Assembly (NCBI RefSeq): GCF_014837295.1
Contig: NZ_JACYHB010000011.1
Location: forward strand, 91,232-155,231
Direction of reading: 5' to 3'
DNA: 64,000 bases
DNA from: Cellulosimicrobium arenosum
GTDB lineage: Bacteria; Actinomycetota; Actinomycetes; Actinomycetales; Cellulomonadaceae
Shown piece by piece: positions 35,344 through 45,300 of the stretch. The notes below the pieces were generated by a model. It was not told the origin of the DNA and did no database searches. It saw only the letters and a program-made list of their open reading frames with translations. Each line of letters opens with the position of its first letter. The stretch's first letter is position 1. Both the position numbers and the translations under genes were made by a program.

Positions 35344-36492
35344 TTACCGGGGTGCCCGACGGCGCCGGGCCCGGCCCGTCAGGTGCCCGACGACGTTCCC
35401 GGTGAACCGCGCCACGGCGCCGGCCGCCCGCCCGAGCGGGCCGCGGGGACGCGCGTCGGGAGGTGCGGTGTCGCGGCCGCGACCCGGCCGGTCGACGTCG
35501 GGCACCCGAGGTGCGGGCGGGGGCACGTACGCGGCGAGCCACTGCGAGATCCGCCCGTACGCGAGGGAGCGGACGGGCCGGGCGGAGAGCACGACGTCGT
35601 GCAACGCGCCCTCGATGCGGGCGACGGTCACGATCGTCCCGAGCTGGACCGCGCGGCGGGCGACGCTCTCGACGTCGAGCGCGGTGTCGGTGTGCGCCAT
35701 GTCGGGCGACCAGCGCGGCGCGAGGGTGCTGCGCGTGGAGAGCAGGACGAGGATCGGCGTGCCGATCCCGAGCCCGCGCGCGACGGCCTCGTGGCCGCGG
35801 AAGATCGCCGTGAGCCACGCGGGGGTGGTGCGAAAGCCGTGCTGCGGGCGCCAGTGCAGGTCGTACGTCCACTCGCCGTCGAAGTCCTTGCTGACGGCCC
35901 GCGTGTAGAAGCCGAGGTCGACGTTCGGCAGCGCGCGCGTCGGGGTGAGGCGTGCGCGTGCGCCCATGACGGGCTCGAGCAGGAGCCGCCCGACCTCGCG
36001 CGTCTGGAACTCGAGCCACGGCGCGTTGAGCACGATCGCCGCCGCGCGCCGCGGGTTGCGCGACGCCCACAGGCTCATCGTCAGGCCGCCCGTGGAGTGG
36101 CCCATGACCACGAGCCGGCGCGGGCTCGTGCGGTGCGGGCCGTGGCCGAGGACGGCGAGCGCGGCCTCGATCTCCTCGTCGTAGGTCGCGAGGTCGCGGA
36201 TGAAGCCGGGCGTCTGCCACGGGCGCAGGCTGCGGCCGTACTTACGCAGGTCGAGCGCGTGGAACCGCGCCCCGTGGCCCGCCCAGAACTCCGCGAGCTC
36301 GGTCTGGAAGAAGTAGTCGGACCAGCCGTGGACGTACAGCACGTCGAGGTACGGCTCGGGCGCTGCGTCGGCTCGGGCCTCCGGGCGACGGCGCACCAGG
36401 GTGGCGACGACCTCGCCCTGGTCGTCGGGCGCCAGCGGCAGCGTGAGCTGCTCGTAGTCGTCCCCGAGGACGTCGGGTTCCCAGTCGGCCAT
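35344..36492 (-). CDS. Alpha/beta hydrolase (lysophospholipase-like Ser hydrolase)
   Basis: 382 residues from ATG 36492; GGAGG ends only one base before it, so the start is uncertain. Core motifs: YVHGWSDYF, Ser nucleophile in MGHSTGG, and a His after IEGALHDV. The C-terminal ~60 residues (after about 325) are Pro/Arg/Gly-rich and basic, ending GRARRRRAPR, and look disordered. The substrate is unknown; monoacylglycerol-lipase-like relatives are common. It ends about 70 bp from the AlaDH/PNT gene, same strand. Confidence 0.82.
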   Translation of the reverse strand: MADWEPDVLGDDYEQLTLPLAPDDQGEVVATLVRRRPEARADAAPEPYLDVLYVHGWSDYFFQTELAEFWAGHGARFHALDLRKYGRSLRPWQTPGFIRDLATYDEEIEAALAVLGHGPHRTSPRRLVVMGHSTGGLTMSLWASRNPRRAAAIVLNAPWLEFQTREVGRLLLEPVMGARARLTPTRALPNVDLGFYTRAVSKDFDGEWTYDLHWRPQHGFRTTPAWLTAIFRGHEAVARGLGIGTPILVLLSTRSTLAPRWSPDMAHTDTALDVESVARRAVQLGTIVTVARIEGALHDVVLSARPVRSLAYGRISQWLAAYVPPPAPRVPDVDRPGRGRDTAPPDARPRGPLGRAAGAVARFTGNVVGHLTGRARRRRAPR

Positions 36493-36502
36493 GCCTCCGA
36501 CC

Positions 36503-37078
36503 CTAGGAGGCGGGTCCCCGGCGCGCCCGCCAGCGCGCGACCTCGGCGTCGACCTCGCGGGTCGGGGTGACGACGGGCGGGCCGCCGTGGAGCTGTCGGC
36601 GGGCGTCGACCACGCGGGCGTTGAAGTCCTCGAGGATCGCGCGGACCGCCTTCTCGTCGAGCTCGCGGTCGAGGCGCGCGTCGAGCTCGCGGTCCTCCGT
36701 CCGGAGCAGGATCGCGGGCGGGCCCAGACCGGTGAGCTGCTCACGCTCGATGACGCTCTTGAGCCACCAGTCCGGGTCGTGCGTGCCCGTCAGGCCGGGG
36801 ATCGGCTTGCCCGCGAGCGGGAGGTCGTCGAACTCGCCGCGCCGGATCGCCTGGTCGATCACGGTGTCGACGTAGCGGGCGCGCTGGTCGGCGGGGACGC
36901 GGGGCGGGGTGCGGACCGTCTCGCCCTCGCCGTGGGCGGTGTCCCCGGCGCTCGCGCCCGACGAGCCGTGCCGGCGCTCCTGCTCGGCGGCCTCGCGCTC
37001 GGTCTCCCGGTCGACGCGGTACTGCGCGGCGCGGCGCACCGGGTCGTCGTCGGGCCGGTGCTGTCGTCTGCGAAACAT
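36503..37078 (-). CDS. DUF1992 (DnaJC28-like) protein
   Basis: 191 residues from ATG 37078 with GGAGGAGCG upstream. The conserved DUF1992 core is VIDQAIRRGEFDDLPLAGKP (~73-92), then DPDWWLKSVIEREQL and LEDFNARVVDARRQ. The N-terminal ~60 residues are charged and low-complexity. The domain occurs in eukaryotic DNAJC28; its bacterial function is unknown. Upstream of and same strand as the hydrolase, 10 bp apart. Confidence 0.85.
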   Translation of the reverse strand: MFRRRQHRPDDDPVRRAAQYRVDRETEREAAEQERRHGSSGASAGDTAHGEGETVRTPPRVPADQRARYVDTVIDQAIRRGEFDDLPLAGKPIPGLTGTHDPDWWLKSVIEREQLTGLGPPAILLRTEDRELDARLDRELDEKAVRAILEDFNARVVDARRQLHGGPPVVTPTREVDAEVARWRARRGPAS

Positions 37079-37165
37079 GGCGCTCCTCCCGCCTCGTGGC
37101 TCGTCCCCAGCCTAGGCACACCTCGCGGGACGGTCCCGACGGTCGTCGCGCGGCATGATGGACGC

Positions 37166-38389
37166 ATGACCCGCCGGCTCAAGGTCTCGCGACGCTCGCA
37201 CGTACCCCCGTTCGCCGTCATGGAGGTGCTCGCGGAGGCCAACCGGCTGCGGGACGCGGGGGCGTCCGTGCTGAACCTGTGCGCGGGGGAGCCGGCGACG
37301 GGCGCGTCGGACGTGGTGCGGCGTCGGGCGATCGAGGTGCTGGAGTCCGGCGACGTCGGGTACACGGAGGCGCTGGGCGTGCCGGCGCTGCGGCGCGAGA
37401 TCGCGGCGCACTACGGCCGCTGGTACGACCTGGAGGTCGACCCCGCGCGGATCGCCGTCACGACGGGGTCGAGCGGCGGGTTCCTGCTCGCGTTCCTCGC
37501 GGCGTTCGACGTCGGCGACCGCGTGGCGCTCGCCCGCCCCGGCTACCCGGCGTACAAGAACATCCTCAGCGCGCTCGGGTGCGAGGTCGTCGAGCTCGAC
37601 TGCGGGCCGGACTCGCGGTACCAGCCGACCGTCTCCCACCTCATGGAGGCGTACTACGGGGGCGGGCTGGACGGACTGGTTCTCGCGAGCCCAGCCAACC
37701 CGACCGGGACCATGATCCGGCCCGACGAGCTCGCGGCCGTCGCCACGTGGTGCGCCGACCACGACGTGCGCCTGATCAGCGACGAGATCTACCACGGCAT
37801 CGTGTACGACGACGCAGCCACCTCTCGTCCAGCACCGCCCGGCCATGCCCGGGGCGGGTCGCCGACGGCCGCGCGGTACGTGCCCGACGGCGCGGTCGTC
37901 GTCAGCTCGTTCTCGAAGTTCTGGGCGATGACCGGGTGGCGCCTCGGCTGGCTGGTCCTGCCCGACGAGCTGGTCGGGCCGGTCGGGGCGCTCGCGGGCA
38001 ACGTCGCGCTCTCGCCGCCCGCGCTCGCGCAGCACGCGGGCGTCGCGGCGTTCACCTCGGACGGGTACCTCGCGGCGGAGGAGAACGTCGCACGGTACGC
38101 GGCCTCGCGCGAGCTCGTGCTCTCCCGCCTCGACGACCTCGGCTGGACCCGCGTCGCCCCCGCCGACGGCGCGTTCTACGTCTACGCCGACGTGTCCGGC
38201 GACGGCATGGACTCCGTCACGTGGTGCGCCCGGCTGCTCGCCGAGGCGGGCGTCGCGCTCACGCCCGGCACCGACTTCGACGCCGTGCACGGCCGCGACT
38301 GGGTCCGCCTGTCGTTCGCCGCGGCCCCCACGACGGTCGCCGACGCCGTCGAGCGCATCGTCGCCTGGCGGCGCACCCTGACCCCGTGA
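37166..38389 (+). CDS. Class I PLP-dependent aminotransferase
   Basis: 407 residues from ATG 37166. Aspartate-aminotransferase fold: ASPANPTGT, ISDEIYHGI and the PLP lysine K251 in SSFSKFWAMTGWRLGW. An insertion rich in Pro/Gly/Ala (~223-238, RPAPPGHARGGSP) precedes the lysine strand. The amino donor and acceptor are not predictable. The stop overlaps the next GTG (GTGA), so translation is coupled to the EEP protein. Confidence 0.9.
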   Translation: MTRRLKVSRRSHVPPFAVMEVLAEANRLRDAGASVLNLCAGEPATGASDVVRRRAIEVLESGDVGYTEALGVPALRREIAAHYGRWYDLEVDPARIAVTTGSSGGFLLAFLAAFDVGDRVALARPGYPAYKNILSALGCEVVELDCGPDSRYQPTVSHLMEAYYGGGLDGLVLASPANPTGTMIRPDELAAVATWCADHDVRLISDEIYHGIVYDDAATSRPAPPGHARGGSPTAARYVPDGAVVVSSFSKFWAMTGWRLGWLVLPDELVGPVGALAGNVALSPPALAQHAGVAAFTSDGYLAAEENVARYAASRELVLSRLDDLGWTRVAPADGAFYVYADVSGDGMDSVTWCARLLAEAGVALTPGTDFDAVHGRDWVRLSFAAAPTTVADAVERIVAWRRTLTP

Positions 38390-39204
38390 CCGGCCACGAC
38401 GCGCCGCGCACGATCCGGCTCGCGACGTTCAACGCCCGCCACGGCGCACCACCCGGTGGCCGGGCCGACGTCGGGAGGTTCGCGGCCGCCGTCGGGCAGC
38501 TGGACGCGGACGTCCTGGCCCTGCAGGAGGTGGAGCGCAGCACGCCGCGCTCGCGCGGCGCAGACCTGGTCGCGGTGGCTGGGGCCGCGCTCGACGCGCC
38601 GTGGCACCACTTCTCGCCCACGGTCCGCGGCGTGCCCGGGACGTACCTCGCCGCCGGACGCGCGGGGCGCGGTGCGCGCCGGTGGCCCGGGTATCCCGGG
38701 CACGGGATCGGGCTGGTGAGCCGGTTCCCTGTCGACCGGTGGCTGCGCCTGGAGCTGCCCCGCATGGCCTGGCGCGACCGGGTCCGTCGCTCCCCGGAGG
38801 GGTCGGCGCTGCCCGTCCGCGTCGTCCCGGACGAGCCGCGCGTCGCGCTCGCCGCCGTCCTGCGCACGCCGGCCGGCCCGCTGACGGTCGTCACCACGCA
38901 CCTGACGTCGCGCGTCGAGCACACCGCCACGCAGCTCGGCGCCCTTGTCCGGGCGTGCGCGGCCCTGCCCGGTCCCCTCGTCCTGATCGGCGACCTCAAC
39001 CTGCGCCCGCCCGACGTCGCGCGCATCAGCGGGTGGCGACCCCTCGCCGTCGCCCACACGCACCCGGCCGGGCGGCCCGTCCGGCAGATCGACCACGTGC
39101 TCGCGGCGGACCGTGGCCTCGCCCCGGTCGGTACCGCCACCGCGGTGGACACCGGGGTCTCGGACCATCGTGCGCTGGCGGTCGAGGTGCTGAGCGCCGT
39201 TTGA
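38386..39204 (+). CDS. Endonuclease/exonuclease/phosphatase-family protein
   Basis: 272 residues from GTG 38386, overlapping the aminotransferase stop by 4 bp. EEP-fold motifs are ATFNARHG (N-terminal Asn), LALQEVE (metal Glu), TTHLTS, IGDLNLRP (Asp/Asn) and VSDHRAL (Asp-His). These hydrolase families cut phosphodiesters or phosphoesters (DNA, inositol lipids, sphingomyelin). There is no signal peptide, so it acts in the cytoplasm. Pairing with an aminotransferase does not reveal the substrate. Confidence 0.85.
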   Translation: MTGHDAPRTIRLATFNARHGAPPGGRADVGRFAAAVGQLDADVLALQEVERSTPRSRGADLVAVAGAALDAPWHHFSPTVRGVPGTYLAAGRAGRGARRWPGYPGHGIGLVSRFPVDRWLRLELPRMAWRDRVRRSPEGSALPVRVVPDEPRVALAAVLRTPAGPLTVVTTHLTSRVEHTATQLGALVRACAALPGPLVLIGDLNLRPPDVARISGWRPLAVAHTHPAGRPVRQIDHVLAADRGLAPVGTATAVDTGVSDHRALAVEVLSAV

Positions 39205-39329
39205 GGGCGAGCTGTCGCCGCTGCCGACGCCGCGGACGTGCGGTCCACGCCTGTTCGTGCGACAACAGACAGGTGTGATGCGCCTCACAGCAGCCCGGGC
39301 GCCGTCGTGGTGGTGACGAAAGGGACCCC

Positions 39330-42300
39330 GTGGCACGTACACGTCGACCAGCAGGTGGCGCTCGCGCCGCAGGTGCCTCGCGCCGGTGGAGTGGTGCGCG
39401 GGGGGCCGCCGGGCCCGCCGCCCTGTCCCTGGTCCTGACGGCGGGGCTCGTCGCCGTCCCCACCGTGGCCGTGCCGCCCGAGGTTCTGCCGCACGCCGAG
39501 GCCGCGCCGGGGAGCCCAGGCGTCATGGAGGCCCCCGAGCTCTTCTACGTGGAGAACTTCGAGAACGTGACCTGGCCGGAGCCCAACGCGCCCGGACAGC
39601 TCGGTACCAACGCGAACGCGTGGGACGCGGGGGACTACGTCCAGACCCTGACCGAGTACCCCCTCGGCGGCGAGCCGGGCGACCCGGCGTTCCAGCCCGG
39701 CTACCTCAACGCCAACGGCACGACGACGTACACCGCGGACCCGGCCTGGGCTGCGGGAACGCTCTGCAACGGCATCGTGGTGGCCGCCCACGGGAACTAC
39801 GGGTTCAGCAACGCGAACCTCGACGTCCCACTGCCGCAGCCCGGGCCCGCCACCGGGTGCGGGACGGGGAGCAACTTCAACAACCTGCGCATCATGGCGG
39901 GGTCGATGGGCAGCTGGCACCTCGACGCCGCCTACCCGTACCAGGGGTCGCCGCTCGGCACGACCGCCAGCCAGCTCGACAACCACGTGGTGTCCTCGTT
40001 CACGAACGGCGACGCGGGCGCGGGGACGATGCTCGAGTTCGACGACGAGATCCCCGTCGACGCCGGGCGGTACTACCAGTTCTCGATCGACATCGCGTCG
40101 GCCAGCTGCATCGTGCGCAACAACACGGGCGCGCTCCCCCAGATCTTCGTCACGCAGGGTTCCGACCCGGAGATCTCCGCGTTCAGCACGACGCTCAACT
40201 CGTGCCTCCTGCAGGGCACGGCCGGAGGCGGCGCCCAGTACGGCCCGGGAGGCGGCGGCAACAACGTGGCGCGGCAGCGCACCACGCGCGTCGGGACGTT
40301 CGTCGGCGACACGGCGATCCGGACCACCGGAACCACCGTCGGGCTGCGCGTGGACAACCAGCGCGCCACGGGCAACGGGAACGACACCGCGTTCGACAAC
40401 ATCCTGCTGCTCGACACCACGCCCAAGGTCGACAAGGAGTTCAGCGCCTACGCCACCCACGACGGGGCGTACCCCACGGGCGACGACGCGACCCTGACCT
40501 TCACGGTCACGAACACCCATGTGCCCGGTGACCCGGCGACGCCGTCGGGGCCCAAGGAGGACTTCGCGTTCACCGACACGCTCGCACCAGGACTGGAGCC
40601 GACGGGGACGTCGTCGACGACGTGCGGGGACGGCACGGTCGCGGTGGACGCGGCGGCGGGGACCGTGCAGCTCACCGGCGGCGACCTTGCGGGGTCGGAC
40701 CTCGTCACGTGCACGGTGACGGTCGGCGTCACCTCGGCCACCGCCGGGACGTACACCAACGGACCGGACGACCTGGAGCTGGTCGGCCTGAACCCGCCGG
40801 GAACCACCGACATCACCTTCGAGGACGCCGGACCGGTCTCGTGCCCGGCGAGCGCCCAGCTGTTCCAGTACGTCCCCGACCGCCCGGTCACCAGCGTCTA
40901 CGACGTCGACCTGGTGAGCGGAGAGTCCACCGACCGGGGGACCCTGCCCCGCTACGGCGCCAACGGCGTCGGCTACAACGCGATCGACGGCTGGTACTAC
41001 GGGCCCGTCCCGGTCGGCCAGACGGGCGGAGAGCTGCAGTTCACGGCGACGTCGCCCGACCTGGCGACGCAGACCGACCTGTGGGCACCGGACTTCTCGG
41101 GGGTCGGGTACCTCAGCGCCGCCGGCTTCCCCGCCGGCGTCAACATCGGCGACGTCTCTCCCGACGGCGTCTGGTACGGCTCGACCGCCGAGCCGACCGG
41201 CGCCACGTGGTTCTCGATGGACGTCGACCCGGGCTCGCCGACGTTCGGCACTGTGCTCTCCGGCGACGACAGCTACGGCACGGGGAGCACCAACAACCAG
41301 CCCGGTGACGACTGGTCGTACCACGACGGGTTCCTGTGGTCCGTCGGGTTCAACGCGACCACGCGCAACACGCTGATCTTCCGGATGGACCCGGCCGCAG
41401 GGCGCCAGAGCGCGATGTCCGTGTGGGCGTTCAAGGGATCGCTCGCGGCGCCGGACGGCCAGAACCCGTCCGGACAGCCCGGCGGAGGCTCGTCGTGGGG
41501 GGCGACGTACCTGGACGACGCGGGCTTCCTCTACGCCTCCAACAACGGCACCGGGCAGATCTGGCGCTTCGACCTCACCGACGCGGCCGCCCCCGCCCAG
41601 TTCTTCGCCTACGGCCCGCCGTCGACCGGCAACGACGGCGCACGGTGCCCGGGCCCGCTCCCGACCGACTTCGGTGACGCACCGGCGTCGTACGGGACCG
41701 TCCTGGAGGACGGCGGCCCGTTCCACGGCGTGGGCGACGCCGCCTCGCCGGCGCTGACGCTCGGCGAGACGGTCACGATCGAGTCCGACGGTCAGCCGGT
41801 CGCGTCGGCCGCTTCGGACCAGGACGACGCGTTCGCGGACGACCCCGTCCTCCCGGTGAACGCCGGCACGGTGAGCCTCACGGTGCCCGTGGTCAACGCG
41901 TCCGGCGAGGCCGCCGGCGTGGCGGGGTGGATCGACCTCGACGGCGACGGGACCTTCGACCCCGGCGAGCGGGCGGCCGCGGACGCCGGGACGACCTCGG
42001 GAGACGTGACCCTGGCCTGGTCCGTCCCGGCCGGCACCACCCCGAAGAGCACCTATCTGCGCCTGCGGGCCGTGCTGGGCTCCGCACCGCCGTCGCCCAC
42101 CGGGACGTCCACCGCGAGCGCCGGCCTCGACTCCGGCGAGGTCGAGGACTGGCCGTTGACGCTCGCGGAGCTGCCCCTCGACCTCGGGGACGCCCCGGCG
42201 TCGTACGGGACACTCCTGGCCGACGACGGCCCGCGCCACGCCGTCGTCGGGTACGACCCCGTGACGAGCACGGCCCCCCTCATGCTCGGGGACGAGAACA

Positions 42301-45300
42301 CGGTCGACGTCGAGGGCGACGGCGTGCCGGGCGCGGGGGCCGACGGCGACGACCTCGCCGGGGTCGACGACGAGGGCTCGATCGTCGAGCCGGTCGAGCT
42401 GGTCGCGGGCCGGGAGGGCACGCTGTCGGTCGAGGCGACCAACGACACGGCCGCCGACGCCACGCTGGCGACGTGGGTGGACGTGGACGCGAGCGGCACG
42501 TTCGACGCGGACGAGCTCGTCACGACGACGGTGCCCGCGGGGAGCGGCCCGGAGGACCACCCGTTGACGATCGACGCGTCCGGCGCCGCGGCCGGCACCA
42601 CGTACGGGCGCGTGCGCCTGTTCGCCGGCGGGACCGACGACCCGTCCCCGACCGGCGAGTGGGTGGGGGGCGAGGTCGAGGACTACGCGATCACGGTCCT
42701 CGAGCCGTCGCTCCAGGTGACGAAGACGGCGTCGTCCTCGGAATCGCCGCTGGTCCCCGGCTCGGAGGTGACGTACACGGTCGTCGCGGAGAACGTCGGC
42801 GACGCCGACTTCACGACGGACGTCCCCGCGACCTTCGCGGACGACCTGTCGGGCGTGCTGGACGACGCCGCGGTGACGGCCGGCCCGACGGCGTCGGCCG
42901 GGATCTCGGCGATCGACGGCGACGCGCTGGCCTGGACGGGCGCGCTCGCGGCGGGCGAGAGCGCGACGGTGACGTACACCGTGACCGTCGGCGACCCGCT
43001 CCCGGGGGCGGGGGACGCCGTGCTGACGAACGCCGTCGTGGGCGGGCAGTGCGCGGACCCGGCGGTGACGGACCCGGTCGACCCGGCGTTCGACCCGGAC
43101 TGCGTGACGGTGACCCCGGTCGCGGACCTCACGGTCGTGAAGAGCTCGACGCCGTCCGCCGACCCGCTCGCCGCGGGAGACACGGTCGAGTACACGGTGA
43201 CGGTGACGAACACCGGCGGCGCGTCGTACGCGTCGCCCGCCCTGGCGGTGTTCACGGACGACCTGACGGACGTGCTCGACGACGCGACCGTCACCACGGC
43301 TGCCGAGGCGTCCACCGGGTCCGCGACGCTCGTGGGCGGCACGCTGTCCTGGTCCGGTGCGCTCGGCGTCGGCGCCTCGGCGACGGTCACCTACACGGTG
43401 ACGGTGGACGACCCCGCGCCCGGCGGCCCCGGCGACGGCGTACTGACCAACGCGGTCGTGGGCGGGCAGTGCCCGGCGCCGCCGGTGACGGACCCGGACG
43501 ACGCGGCGTTCGACCCCGACTGCGTCACGACGGACCCGGTCCAGGCGTTCACGGTGGTCAAGTCCTCGACGGCGGACCCCGACCCCGTGGTCCCGGACGG
43601 CACGGTCGAGTACACGGTGACGGTCACGAACACCGGCGGCGTGCCGTACGCGGCACCGGCGCTCGCGTCGTTCGCCGACGACCTCTCCGGCGTCCTCGAC
43701 GACGCGGAGGTGACCACCGGGCCGGTCGCGTCGGCGGGGACGGCGACGCTCACCGGGACGACGCTGTCCTGGACCGGTGAGCTGCCGGTCGGCGGCACGG
43801 TCGTCGTGACGTACACGGTGACGGTCGGGGACCCGCTGGTGGGCGGCGAGCGCGACGGCGTCCTGACCAACGCCGTCGTGGGCGGGCAGTGCCCGGACCC
43901 GGCGGTGACGGACCCCGACGACGCGGCGTTCGACCCCGGCTGCGTGACCGTCGACCCCGTGGAGGACTACGTGGTCGTCAAGGTGGCGACGCCGTCGTCG
44001 GTCCCGCTCGAGCCGAGCGGGACGGTCGAGTACACCCTCTCCGTCATCAACTCCGGCGGTGTCGACCTCGCCGCGGCATCGGTCACGGACGACCTCGCCG
44101 ACGTGCTGGACGACGCCGCGATCGCGACCGCGCCCGCCGTGAGCTCCTCGAACGCGGATCCCGGCACGCTGGCGGTGACCGCGTCGACGGTGTCGTGGAC
44201 CGGCCCGCTCGCGGTGGGCGACGTGGCCACGATCACGTACACGGTGACGGTGGGCGCCCCCGTGCCGGCGGGCGGTGATGCGGTCCTGACGAACGCGCTG
44301 GTGGGCGGGCAGTGCCCGGACCCGCCGGTGGCGGACCCGGACGACCCGGCGTTCGACCCGTCCTGCGTCACCGTCACCCCGGTGGCCCAGGTGCTCGTGG
44401 AGAAGTCGTCCGACGCACCGGCAGCCGTGTCGGGTGGCGAGACGATCACGTACTCCGTGACCATCACCAACACCGGCGGGTACGACTACACCGTCGACGA
44501 GCCGGCGACGTTCACCGACGACCTGACCGACGTCCTGGACGACGCCTCGATCGTCGTCGACTCCGTCACCGTCACGCCGTCCGGTCAGGGCGACGTCGAC
44601 GAGGACCTGCCGACCCTGACGTGGGTCGGCCCGCTCGCGGTCGGTGAGTCCGTCACGGTCAGCTATGCCCTGGTGGTCGCCGCGCCGCCGGCCGCCGGAG
44701 CCGAGCTGGTCAACACCGTCACCGGCCCGCCGGAGTCGAACTGCGCGCCGGACGCCGGGACCGCCGACGCCCGCTGCAGCGTCACGGTGCCCACGCTGGG
44801 CCTGGAGGTGACCAAGTCGTCGTCGTCCGACGGCGACCCGCTCGTCCCCGGTGCGGTCGTCACCTACACGATCACGGCACGGAGCACCGGGACGGGGGAC
44901 TACACCGACGAGGTCCCGGCCACGGTCGTGGACGACCTGACGGGGGTGCTCGACGACGCCGCGTATGGCGGGGACGTGACGGCCCGGGTCGGTGGGGACG
45001 ACGTCGGGACGACGGACGACTCGGCGCTCCCCGCCCTGTCGTGGGCCGGGCCGGTGGCGGCGGGCGAGACCGTCACGATCACCTACACGGTGACGGTCGG
45101 CGACCCGCTGCCGGAGGCCGGCGACGGCGTGCTCGCGAACGGCGTGAGCGGCGGGCAGTGCCCCGACCCGGCGGTGACGGAACCGGACGACCCGGCGTTC
45201 GACCCGGCCTGCGCGACCGTCGACCCGGTGCGCGCGCTCGACGTGGTCAAGTCGAAGACCGCTCCGGCAGGAGACCGTCTCGAGCCCGGGCAGGACGTGA